Part shown: positions 1-8,956 of the stretch, piece by piece
Position numbering within the stretch: position 1 is the stretch's first letter
Layout of the letters: each line of letters begins with the position of its first letter
From: Haliscomenobacter sp.
GTDB taxonomy: Bacteria; Bacteroidota; Bacteroidia; Chitinophagales; Saprospiraceae
Direction of reading: 5' to 3'
NCBI GenBank assembly: GCA_016713275.1
Contig: JADJPL010000026.1
Span: 1 to 43,095 of the forward strand
DNA: 43,095 nucleotides
Notes under the pieces: model-generated
The model's input: the letters and a program-made list of their open reading frames with translations, nothing else
Databases searched by the model: none
Told to the model about the DNA's origin: nothing
Translations under genes and position numbers: made by a program

Positions 1-749
1 GATTCAGATTAATCCAGTTATCCATTTCGTGGGGGCCGTATCCATTATATGCCGAATAACGCTTTTTTGAGTGTCATTCTGGGCGTACTTACCATCTTCC
101 TTGTAGGACTCAAATGATTACCATAGGGTTGCCCTACCCGCTCAGATCTTTCTCTGAGATAGGCGGATGAAATGCCGGGCATACCCCCAATTGGCGCAAA
201 TTCATGAAACATTGGATATAAGACAGGAACAAATTCATTTGTATCAGAACCGTGTCGAGAATTTCAATGGCTACTTTATTACCCCTGCTAATAGCGAAAT
301 TCCCGGAAATTGAATGGATGAAGCTCAGCATATTCCACTCTGCCTACAGGTACTCTGCTTATTTTATTTAATCCAAATTCGAGTAAAGAACCTGCAACGA
401 CAATATCATATGAGGAAAATCTTCCTCAAAATATCAAGGGATTCAATAACCTGTGGTTGTTCCTGAACTTCATCGAAGAATATCAAGGTGCGTGCATTCG
501 GATTATTCTGAAATCCTCTGGAGAGGAACAGCAATTGACGGTTGTGCTGGACATCCGGCAGCTGTTTGATTAAGCCTGCGTCGGGAGTTTTCTCCAGATT
601 GAGCCATAAATACTGATCGTAGATTTTCCAAACTCATTGATCAGCGTTGTTTTGCCAACCTGCCTCGCTCCTCTCAAGATCAAAGGCAAACTTGATGCCG
701 ATGACTTCCATTGAATAAGATATTTTTCTATATTTCTGTTTATCAACAA
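1..749 (-). pseudogene. Decayed AAA_14/DUF4143-family ATPase, runs off the left edge
   Basis: Read on the minus strand across several frames, this stretch gives a recognisable AAA_14 plus DUF4143 ATPase. An N-terminal segment leads into the Walker A sequence LILRGARQVGKTTLINEFGK (about 640-700). After a frameshift comes a Walker B-like TLIFFDEVQEQP (about 450-500), then VVAGSLLEFG and the family-typical VPVGRVEYAELHPFNFREF (about 310-400), then IGGMP and a partial SYKEDGKYAQND near 60-115. At least four frame changes separate these blocks and no frame stays open for more than about 75 codons. The family's function is poorly defined; members are common accessory ATPases in Bacteroidota. The start would be a TTG near 744-749. 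Frame loss this heavy suggests a true pseudogene, although indel errors at a contig edge could contribute. The family call is fairly secure; the functional state is inferred. Confidence 0.75.
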
Positions 750-1105
750 ATTAAATGGAATTTATTGATTGGTTTTGTCAATATAATAGGTAAAATAATA
801 AAATAACGTTCTAAAGAATAGGCTATTTTGTTGTTTTTTGTCAAATCGCATAATCATTTCTTCAGCAACCCGTGTATTTGCGGCAACCTGACCAACACCT
901 TCCGCCCTGTTTCTACTCCCCTGCCCAAGCGAATACCCTCTTACTCCATCGAACTCATACAGGTTTCCGGTTTTGATGAACTCAGGTAGGCATCGGTGAT
1001 GCGGTCGAGAGTCAGTTATATCTTTAGGTGAATGTGACATGTCCAGCCCGCCCGAATTTTTTTGCTTTTGCGGGTTATATAAACGAACACTAAAACTGCA
1101 CGCCT
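750..1105. other. Intergenic stretch with a possible GNAT gene fragment
   Basis: No intact gene is visible. Positions about 868-906 on the plus strand (AACCCGTGTATTTGCGGCAA and onward, reading NPCICGNLTNTF) closely match positions 1163-1205 of the downstream acetyltransferase gene (NPRIAGNLTNAF). This suggests a short, badly decayed second copy of the 5' part of that gene. The remainder is AT-rich and has no coding signal I can support. Confidence 0.3.
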
Positions 1106-1610
1106 ATGCTGCCGTTCACCCTTCGCCCCTGGCGCCTCGACGACCTCGATTCCCTGGTACGCCACGCCGACAACCCGCGCATTGCCGGGAACCTGACCAA
1201 CGCGTTTCCCCACCCCTACACCCGGGAAGATGGGAGCGGTTTATCAACATGGTTAGGACCATGAGCCCACCCGCATCTTTGCCATCGAGATCAACGGGGA
1301 AGCCTGCGGCGGGATAGGCATCCATCCCCAGCAAGATATTTACGCCAAAAATGCGGAGATCGGCTATTGGCTTAGCGAGGACTATTGGGGGCAGGGCGTC
1401 ATCACCCGGGCTCTGGAACAGATTGTACCGTATGCCTTTGCTCATCTCGACATCACCCGCCTGTTCGCCCGTCCGTTTCATACCAATATCGGCTCGCAAC
1501 GCGCGCTGGAGAAAGCGGGGTTCAAGCTGGAAGCCCGCCTGGCCCAAACCCTTTTCAAGCATGGGGTCTATTACGACGAATTGATCTATTCCATCTTGCG
1601 CGAACGTTGA
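1106..1610 (+). CDS. GNAT-family N-acetyltransferase (RimJ/RimL type), two frameshifts
   Basis: About 168 residues when three frame segments are joined. The first segment begins MLPFTLRPWRLDDLDSLVRH, the usual N-terminal strand of RimJ/RimL-type acetyltransferases. The frame shifts near 1225 (into WERFINMV) and again near 1265 (into PTRIFAIEINGEACGGIGIH). The acetyl-CoA binding motif A is well kept: IGYWLSEDYWGQGVITRALE, with Q/R-x-x-G-x-G/A represented by WGQGVITRA. The family's late signature NIGSQRALEKAGF follows. The protein would transfer an acetyl group from acetyl-CoA to an amine; the substrate cannot be read from sequence. Length matches the family. Both breaks could be sequencing indels, because the protein sequence is otherwise well conserved. 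The neighbours are unrelated. Confidence 0.8.
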
Positions 1611-1706
1611 ACCGAAAAACGCTTGTCTTTGAAACGGCGCTTTTCAGCTCCACTTTTTGCCTTTTTTATCGATTGGGGGATTACCCAACGCTTCTCCATT
1701 ATCTTA

Positions 1707-1839
1707 GGGGCTGTCTCAAAAGATCGTTCTTTGCTTCCGGCGTGAAACTTTATTTTCTTTTTGCAATTTTTTAAAAGAATTGAAAAAAGAAAATGTTTTT
1801 TGGCAGCCAGGGGCAAGAACGATCTTTTGAGACAGCCCC
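1707..1839. repeat. 133-bp palindromic MITE-like element (copy A)
   Basis: Perfect 25-bp terminal inverted repeats lie at 1707-1731 and 1815-1839, starting GGGGCTGTCTCAAAAGATCG. The interior is AT-rich with a second imperfect inverted match (TTATTTTCTTTTTGCA against TTGAAAAAAGAAAATG). There is no coding capacity. A diverged second copy lies at about 29530-29681 in the opposite orientation. No target duplication is obvious. The termini resemble ends of DDE-transposase insertion sequences, so a non-autonomous element mobilised in trans is the likely explanation. Confidence 0.85.
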
Positions 1840-1952
1840 GATTGTGTTAAATCGGCCTGGATTTTTTTTAAAGATCCTCCAGATGGAGATAATTTTCTTT
1901 CCTGTAAGCGTTCTCTTAGTGTCGGTACGAATTGATTAAAACCTTATTTTCT

Positions 1953-3350
1953 ATGAAACTTAAAGCCCTTCTAATTCCCGCCCTATTGGTTATTGCGGCG
2001 GTGTTTGCCGCGTGGTATTTTTTAAAACCTGCCAAAGCGAAAAAAGAAAGCCTTCAACTGACGACCCTCGTTAAACAGGGCGACTTCAAAGTGAAAGTGA
2101 CGGCTACCGGAGAGCTTAAAGCCAAGCGTTCTGAAAAAATTATCGGGCCTCAGGGGATGCGCACCGTAGGTATCTGGCAAACCAATATCACCGATCTGGT
2201 GGCGGAGGGCACCATGGTAAAGGAAGGCGACTATGTAGCCACCCTGGATAAAACAGAGCTCACCAACCGCATGCGCGACGCTCAAACCCAGATGGACAAA
2301 ATGCTCACCCAGGCTCGAACAGGCCAAAATCGATACGGCTATTGAATTGCGCGGAATCCGGGACCAAATCGTCAACCTGCAATTCCAGAAAAAAGAAAAA
2401 CAACTGCAACTCGAACAGAGCCGGTTTGAACCCCAAAGCGTCATCCACCAGGCTGAGCTGGATTTGGAACGCGCCGAGCGGGACTACCAGCAATTGGTGG
2501 AACGACTCGCCCTCACCAAAGAGAAATCTCAGGCAAAAATCTCCGAAATAAACGCTTCGGTGCGCCTTCTGCAAGATCAATTCGCCCGAATGGCGGAACT
2601 GGCCGGTCAGTTTACGGTCATGGCGCCCAAAAGTGGAATGGTCATCTATGCCGTAACTGGGACGGAGGCAAGGTGACCCCCGGATCGCAGATCAATGCCT
2701 GGGAACCCACCGTGGCGGAACTTCCCGACCTGACGGAAATGATCTCCAAGACCTTTGTCAACGAGGTAGATATCAACAGGGTGCGCAAAGGGCAGGACGT
2801 CCGGGTCCAAATCGACGCCTTTCCCGGCCGGAGCTACACCGGCACCGTCATTCAGGTTGCCAACATCGGAGAGCAATTGAGAGACTACGATTCCAAAGTG
2901 TTTGAAGTCATCATTCAGGTACATGAGAGCGACTCCATCATGCGGCCTGCTATGACTACCAGCAACGAAATCGTCACCTACATACACAAAAAGGTACTCT
3001 ACGTGCCTATGGAAACGCTCCAAAGCGATAGCCTGTCTTATGTCTTTAAAAAACAGGATGGCAAAGTGGTCAAACAGGAGGTGGTTGCAGGAGATAGCAA
3101 CGAAGACGAAGTCATTATCGCTTACGGGCTAAACGAAAAGGACGAGATCCTGCTGGTTGCGCCGAAAGACGCCGAAAAACTGGCTTTTATTCCGCTAGAC
3201 AAAAAAATCAAGGAGGAGATCCGCAAAAAGCAGGAAGCGGAGCGGAAAAAACGCGAAGCCGAAGCTTTGGCCCGAAGCAGGAAAGTGCCCGAAGAAAAAC
3301 TGCAGACCGGCTCAGAATCCGGGGGAGGGAGTATTATTATTTTCAACTGA
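1953..3350 (+). CDS. HlyD/MacA-type periplasmic adaptor of a tripartite exporter, two frameshifts
   Basis: About 466 residues over three frame segments, joined near 2315 and 2652. The product starts with an N-terminal membrane anchor (ALLIPALLVIAAVFAAWYFL, residues about 4-24). A barrel-sandwich half follows (KVKVTATGELKAKRSEKIIG), then a long charged coiled-coil (about residues 115-215) that would form the adaptor hairpin. The second lipoyl half and beta-barrel follow (VTPGSQINAWEPTVAELPDL, then VRKGQDVRVQIDAFPGRSYT). The C-terminus is Lys/Glu-rich. It should link the inner-membrane permease encoded at 3464 to the TolC-type protein at 4854. The ATG at 1953 is preferred over a TTG 21 bp upstream because it places the hydrophobic segment at the N-terminus. 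Gene order adaptor-permease-TolC supports one operon. The breaks look like indel errors because each downstream frame resumes exactly where the family needs it. Confidence 0.85.
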
Positions 3351-3463
3351 TATCCAGGACCAATGGCTGGCCCTTCGGAAATTGGATTAAGACCCGGAGC
3401 AGCCGGTTGGTTTCTTTTCCTGTGCCGCCATCCCATTCATCAACGCAATGAAATACCTCGCCC

Positions 3464-4811
3464 ATGCAACGGGTACTATTTAATTTTCTGCTGGCCATGG
3501 AAGCCGTTCTGGCAAACCGGATGCGGGCCTTGCTTACCGGCCTGGGGATCTTGTTTGGCGTAGCCGCTGTCATCGCCATGCTGGCCATTGGATCCGGAGC
3601 CAAGCAATCCATTCTGGAACGCATGAAACTGATCGGGGCCAACAGCATCGTGATCAAAGCGGTGGTTTTGGATCCCGAAAGCGAACAAGAGGGCAACGCG
3701 CAAAGCGGCGCCGGGGAAAGTGCCGACGGCGGGCAAAAAGAAGGAGGAAAAAGGCCCTGGTCTCCCGGTCTTACGCTGGCAGACCTGGAGTCGATCCAAA
3801 ACACCCTGCCTCAAGTGGAACGGGTAAGCCCCGAAATCGTCCTGCCATCGTCCATTATCGAAGCGGGCAAACTGGAAAAAGGCCGCTGCATCGGGGTAAC
3901 GAACGACTTTTTTTACCTCAACAACATCACCCTGAGCCAGGGGAATTTCTTTCACCCGGAGCACCTCCGCTAAGCCGGGCGGCCTGCATCATCGGTAAAA
4001 ATATTCAAACCCGGTTTTTCCCCAATGACAATCCCCTGGGGCAAAAAATCAAAGCCGGGCAAACCTGGCTGACCGTAGTCGGCGTGTTGGAAAAACGGAG
4101 CGCCAGCCAGGAAAGCCTTAAAACCCTCGGTATCCGCGACTATAACGACGACATTTATATCCCCGTTGGCACCGCATTGCTCCGGTTCAAGAACCGGGCC
4201 GTGATCTCCAAAGAGGATATCGGGCGGGGACGTTCGGAGCCTGGCGGTCCGGTCGACAATTACCACCAGCTCGACCGCGTGGTGGTGCAGGTTGGCGACT
4301 CCCGTACCTGCGGGCAGTAGCGGACGTAACTGCGCGCATCCTGAAACGCAGACACCGGGATGTGCTTGACTTTGAAATCGAAGTGCCGGAGTTGCTGCTC
4401 GAAGAACAAAAGAAGACCCAGGAAACGTTCAACCTCGTGCTGGCAGCGATTGCCGGCATCTCGCTCCTGGTAGGCGGCATCGGTATCATGAATATCATGC
4501 TGGCCTCGGTCATGGAGCGGATCAAGGAAATTGGCGTCCGGCGGTCGCTTGGCGCGCAACGCAGCGACATCATTCAGCAATTTTTATTCGAAGCGATTAC
4601 GATTAGTTTGATCGGAGGCCTTTTGGGGATTCTCATTGGAGTCGTCAGCGCTCAGATCATTACATCTTCCTTTAACATTCCAGCCCTGGTGTCGGGCTGG
4701 TCGATTTTGCTTTCTTTTGGCGTCGCGGCTTCGGTCGGGCTGGCGTTTGGTATTTTTCCTGCCAGAAAGGCCGCCATCCAAGACCCGATCAAAGCCTTGC
4801 GCACCGAGTAA
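3464..4811 (+). CDS. MacB/FtsX-type ABC exporter permease, two frameshifts
   Basis: Inner-membrane permease of the MacB/LolE type, about 448 residues when joined at about 3970 and 4300. It has an N-terminal transmembrane helix (LLTGLGILFGVAAVIAMLAI), then a large periplasmic MacB-like domain (about residues 60-320). The C-terminal three-helix FtsX domain contains the typical GGIGIMNIMLASVMERIKEI and GVRRSLGAQRSDI coupling segments and ends with FPARKAAIQDPIKALRTE. It lies 113 bp after the adaptor gene and 42 bp before the TolC gene. Unlike full MacB, no ATPase domain is fused, and no ATPase gene lies next to this cluster. The energising subunit must be supplied from elsewhere, possibly the one at 34226, or it has been lost. 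Substrate unknown. Confidence 0.85.
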
Positions 4812-4853
4812 TTTTTCTGAAATAGCATAACCCTCGAAAAAAAACCGCCTTTC

Positions 4854-6338
4854 ATGAAAAAAGCCTGGCTAACCGGTATTCTGGCGTTTGCATTTGCTGT
4901 ATGGGGCTTTTCCCAAGAGCCCGAAACCTTTCGTCTAACCCTGGAAGAAGTGGTCGAACTGGCACAAAGCGACGCCCCCAGCGTTCAATTGGCTAAAACG
5001 AGGCTGAGCAATTTCTATTGGCAATTTCAATCTTTCCGGGCGGACTACAAACCCGTGATCGGGGTGGAAGCTATTTTACCCAACCTGAACCGGTCGATCC
5101 AATCGATAACCCTTCCCTCCGGCGGCGTCAGCTTTATCCAGCAATCCTTCATGAACAACAACCTCGGGCTGTCGCTGCGCCAGGATATTGGGCTTACTGG
5201 CGGTACGGTTATTTTGAATTCCGGCATCAACCGCCTCGACGTCTTTGCCAACGAATTAAACCCGCGCGCAACCTCTTTTCTGTCCAACCCCGTTTCCATT
5301 TCGTTAATTCAGCCTATCCTGGGATACAACGCGCTGAAATGGAACAAAATCACCGAACCCCTCCGCTATAAAGAAGCCAAACAAGCGTATTCCGAAAATA
5401 TGGAGCTGGCCGCCTACACCGGGGTACAGCTTTTCTTCGACATTCTCATCGCCCAGCTCAACGTCGAAGCCGCTACGCAGGAAAAAAATCAACGCCGATA
5501 CCCTTTACGGGATTTCCAAAGGCCGGTTTGAGGTGGGGAGGATCGCGGAGACGGAGTTGCTGCAAATTGAACTCAGCGTCGCCAATGCCGAAAACGCCAT
5601 CGCTCAATCCACCCTGAACCTCCAATCCAGCATGGAGCAGCTTCGGACGTTCCTCGGTATCCAGCGGGCCGCCCGCTTTGAGATGGTTCCCCCGCTTGAA
5701 CTTCCCAGCTTTATCGTCGACCCCAACCAAGCGCTGCAATTTGCCCTGCAAAACCGAAGCCTGATCGTTTCCTGGAACGCCGCCTGAAGGAAGCAGAGCG
5801 CAATATCGCCCAAGCCAAAGGACAAACCGGCCCCCAGATTAGCGTCAATGCGGCGTTTGGCCTCCAACAGACCGGATCTACCTTTTCCGACGCGTTCCAG
5901 CAACCGCTCGACCGCGAACAGCTTACCCTGGGGTTGGAAATCCCTATTGCCGATTGGGGCAAAGCCAAAGCCCGGCGCGAAATCGCCCAGTCGAACTTCG
6001 AACTGGAACGCCTCAACGTTGCCCAGGAACGCGTCAATTTCGAACAAAGCATTTTGCTGAAGGTCCGGCAGTTCGACCTGGTGCGCGATCAGGTTAGCCG
6101 CGCGCTGCGCGCCTACGAAGTATCCCGTAAACGCCAGGAAATGACCCGCAACCGCTACTATATCGGCAAAATCGGAATCACCGACCTCAATATTGCCGTT
6201 CAGGAACAGGAAGCCGCCCGGCGAACGTTCATCACCTCTATCCGCGACTTCTGGGAAGCCTATTACGACCTGCGCCGCAGCACCTTATACGATTTTGCAG
6301 CCAATAAATCGCTCGTCAATCTTCCGCAGGGGTATTGA
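4854..6338 (+). CDS. TolC-family outer-membrane efflux protein, two frameshifts
   Basis: Outer-membrane factor of the exporter encoded just upstream, about 494 residues when joined near 5490 and 5785. An N-terminal signal peptide (WLTGILAFAFAVWGFS) is followed by TFRLTLEEVVELAQSDAPSV, the usual first helix of TolC proteins. The two repeated halves of coiled-coil helices can be seen. The second begins near NRSLIVS/FLERRLKEAERNIAQAKG and ends LDRREQLTLGLEIPIADWGK-like, then helices to NLPQGY. It should form the trimeric channel-tunnel across the outer membrane. The stop codon at 6336-6338 is directly followed by a G-rich simple repeat. The frame changes look like sequence errors, since the joined protein is collinear with the family. 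Confidence 0.85.
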
Positions 6339-6535
6339 GGGACGGAGGACGGGAGGACGGTGGACGGTGGACGGGGGACGGGAGACGGGAGACGGATGGA
6401 CGGGAGACGGGAGACGGGGGACGGGAGGACGGGGGACGGGAGACGGGAGGACGGGGGACGGGAGACGGGAGGACGGGGGACGGGAGACGGGAGGACGGGA
6501 GACGGATGGACGGGGGACGGGAGGACGGGGGCGGG
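6339..6535 (+). repeat. G-rich GACGG simple repeat between two convergent genes
   Basis: The 197 bp consist almost entirely of variants of GACGGGAG, GACGGGG and GACGGAT. The block begins at the base after the TolC stop codon and ends at the base before the stop codon of the convergent S41 protease gene. The plus strand carries frequent GGG and GGGG runs at short spacing, so G-quadruplex formation is possible. Related tracts lie at 21478-21586 and 41123-41275. Confidence 0.9.
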
Positions 6536-8338
6536 TTACCTGCGTTTAATCAAATCCATCGCTTTTTGCAGGATCAGGTCTTCTCCTTTTCGGAAAGCTT
6601 CAGCCTCCATATCCACCAGCACGTCCGGTACGATCCCTCCTTCGGGTTTTTCCGAAAGGGGAAACGTTCCGATCAGGGGGATGTCCACTTCGATTTTGGA
6701 GTTCGGAAGCCGGAGGAAGGCGATCCGCCCGCCATTGATGCCGCGCTGACTGCCCCCTGTTGGTCGTCCGACCAAGGTTGCCAGGCGGTGGTCTTTGCAG
6801 AATTTGGCGAGGTAGAACGTCGCCGAACTGTTCGTTTCGTCGACGAGGAGGTAGATGTTGCCGGAAAAGGCCTTTTTACCCGCCGGGATTTCCAACTGAT
6901 CATCGGGTTTGATCCAGGTATAAAACCGGTCGTCGATGCGCCTGACCTTTCCCCTGAAATCCTTGAAGCTGTCGTCCCAGGAACGGAGATAAGGCTCCCA
7001 TTCCGGGGCGATGTATTCGTAGCGCAGCCTGTCCTCAATGGGTTCCATGGCAATGGGTTTGGAAACGAGGTATTGCGACAAAAAAGCGATGACTTCATCT
7101 GCTCCGCCTTCGTTGTTGCGGATGTCGATGACGAGGTTGGGGATGGCTTGCTTTTGCAAAGCAGAAAACGCATCCTGCAAAAATTTTCGCCAGTTCATCG
7201 TCATTTTCCAGGTTTGAAAATGGGGCAGGCGGAGGAGCGCCGCATTGGCGTCAATAACGGTGAACTGCCAGAGGGAGTCCCAATTGGTAGCGGAATAGCC
7301 CCCTGATCGTTTTAGAAGCGCTTCCTTTCGTTGTTTCGGCGTCAGGGCGTTTACCTCAAGCGTCTGAAGAGGGCCGCCTTCCTGAAACTGGATCTCCAGG
7401 CTGTATGTCCCATTCCTTGGCGGAAACAAGAGGGGGAAATACACATCGAACGCTTCAAAACCCTCCACTCCGAATACCTGGAGGTCGGCCAGCCGTTTGC
7501 CGTCGTTATTCCCGTCTGCTTTTACCAGCGGGAGCAAGCTGTCCCAAATTTCGGAAACAGGAATGTCATTCACGCGCTTTATTTCGGCCCCAACAGGAAT
7601 GGCTTCGTGCTCGGAAGCATTTTCAGCGATAAATATCCGCCGGTCCAGGATACGAAAAAGGAAGGGGAGCTTGTCGGCCTGCCGGAATACCGCATGCTGG
7701 ATCAGTTGGTTTTGGTTGAAAAAGTTGGCGTACGTATGCCCGCACCGTACCTGTCCGACGAGGCGCGAGATCAGGAGGTAGGCTTCGCGGTAGCTCATGT
7801 TGCGGTTAAAAAGCGGCTCGAATTCGGCAAACAGTGCCTGGAGGGAGGCTTCGGTCTGGTATCGGTACAAGCCCGGATGCAGTTCCAGCAGGCCTTTTTT
7901 CAGCCAGAAAAAATCTTCGGCCATTTGTTCTGCCAGAAGCGGGGGAAGCGCATCGGGCGAAGGCGGAATATACTCGTTCCACAGGCTGGAAAGGACCGTA
8001 TCCTGCCCGTTCCAGACCAGCACCCGGTTTTCGCCCGGGAGTTCCCAGGTTTTTTCGTCTGTAATAAATTTATACTCCAGCAGAGCGCCTGGGAGGAGGT
8101 TTTTGAAGGAGATCTGGGCAGCGTACACCTTCCCGCCCGGGGCGGGCTTTAATTCCACCGATTGATCCCAGGATAGCGGAGGAAGGCTTCCCCGGATACC
8201 AACGGATTTGGGCGCCTTGCCTTCCTGGAGCACAGGCGTTAGGTCGACCTGAAACGTAAGGGCTACCTCTTGGGCGGATAGGGAGCGCAACGCCCAGGTA
8301 GTCAGCAACAGCAGAAAAAGCGATTTAAGAAAATGCAT
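6536..8338 (-). CDS. Secreted S41-family peptidase with N-terminal starch-binding-like domain
   Basis: 600 residues. A signal peptide (FLKSLFLLLLTTWALRSLSA) precedes a beta-sandwich segment (residues about 24-125) that looks like a CBM20/starch-binding-type domain, including VGIRGSLPPLSWDQS. A helical region and a PDZ-like region follow, then the tail-specific protease (S41) domain. This has VIDIRNNEGGADEVIAFL (the NxGG motif) and DETNSSATFYLAKF, where the Ser at about residue 505 is the likely nucleophile. GRPTGGSQRG and a C-terminal PEGGIVPDV are also typical. The protein should be a periplasmic or surface protease. The usual catalytic Lys a few residues after Ser is not as clear here (YLAKF offers one). 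It follows the small secreted protein gene by 9 bp, so the two are probably cotranscribed. Substrate unknown. Confidence 0.85.
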   Translation of the reverse strand: MHFLKSLFLLLLTTWALRSLSAQEVALTFQVDLTPVLQEGKAPKSVGIRGSLPPLSWDQSVELKPAPGGKVYAAQISFKNLLPGALLEYKFITDEKTWELPGENRVLVWNGQDTVLSSLWNEYIPPSPDALPPLLAEQMAEDFFWLKKGLLELHPGLYRYQTEASLQALFAEFEPLFNRNMSYREAYLLISRLVGQVRCGHTYANFFNQNQLIQHAVFRQADKLPFLFRILDRRIFIAENASEHEAIPVGAEIKRVNDIPVSEIWDSLLPLVKADGNNDGKRLADLQVFGVEGFEAFDVYFPLLFPPRNGTYSLEIQFQEGGPLQTLEVNALTPKQRKEALLKRSGGYSATNWDSLWQFTVIDANAALLRLPHFQTWKMTMNWRKFLQDAFSALQKQAIPNLVIDIRNNEGGADEVIAFLSQYLVSKPIAMEPIEDRLRYEYIAPEWEPYLRSWDDSFKDFRGKVRRIDDRFYTWIKPDDQLEIPAGKKAFSGNIYLLVDETNSSATFYLAKFCKDHRLATLVGRPTGGSQRGINGGRIAFLRLPNSKIEVDIPLIGTFPLSEKPEGGIVPDVLVDMEAEAFRKGEDLILQKAMDLIKRR

Positions 8339-8347
8339 AGGATTGAA

Positions 8348-8848
8348 TTAGCGGTTTAAGGAATACTGATTCCGAACAAAAAAATCCGCCTCTCCATCAA
8401 AACGCACTTCCTTGGTAATGGTTAAATTTTTGGCACTTCCTTCGAAGCGCACGCGGAACGTGCAGGGCTTATGGTCGTTCCCATCCCTGCCCTTTTGACT
8501 CATGACCAACTGAAAGGCGCCGCTGGAGAGGGGTTGGAACGATTCCGTCTTCCATGCGCCTCCGGAGTATACCGTACCGTCTTTAATTGCATACACATAG
8601 TGTTGTTTGTAGCCTTTTCCTTCCTTGAGGAGGTACTTGAGGTGAAAAGCATTTCCTTTAAGAAAAGCCGCTCCTTCTAACGGCATGCCTACCCATTCGC
8701 TGGAGGTGTAGTCGCGGTATTCCAGTTTGCCATTCCAGGAGCCTTCGAACGGCTGGAAAGCGGAGGGCTGCAATTCGGTAGTCGTGGTAAACGAAAATCC
8801 AATCAGGCTAACCGCCAACGCGATTAGGGAAAAAGCACGTTTTAACAT
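8348..8848 (-). CDS. Small secreted beta-rich protein of unknown function
   Basis: 166 residues with an N-terminal signal peptide (AFSLIALAVSLIGFSFT). The mature part alternates hydrophobic and polar residues with many aromatic positions (FEGSWNGKLEYRDYTSSEW, then YKQHYVYAIKDGTVYSGGAW). This suggests a single beta-barrel or lipocalin-like/DUF1579-like fold. I do not recognise the family with certainty. It sits between the AraC regulator gene (108 bp upstream) and the S41 protease gene (9 bp downstream) on the same strand. A role in the envelope together with the protease is possible. Confidence 0.7.
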   Translation of the reverse strand: MLKRAFSLIALAVSLIGFSFTTTTELQPSAFQPFEGSWNGKLEYRDYTSSEWVGMPLEGAAFLKGNAFHLKYLLKEGKGYKQHYVYAIKDGTVYSGGAWKTESFQPLSSGAFQLVMSQKGRDGNDHKPCTFRVRFEGSAKNLTITKEVRFDGEADFFVRNQYSLNR

Positions 8849-8956
8849 GGCACAATTTTTTTTTGGTGATCAATTACATCGCCTCAAAAGTGGGGGAAGA
8901 TTGGCGGCGTTGCGCCTCAAAAGGATTTGAGACGTCTCAGAATGCGATTTTGAGCC

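Noticed and set aside
6335..7306. Plus-strand open frame through the GACGG tract into the S41 gene
   Set aside because: The start is low-complexity repeat and the rest is antisense to the S41 protease; no protein-like features.
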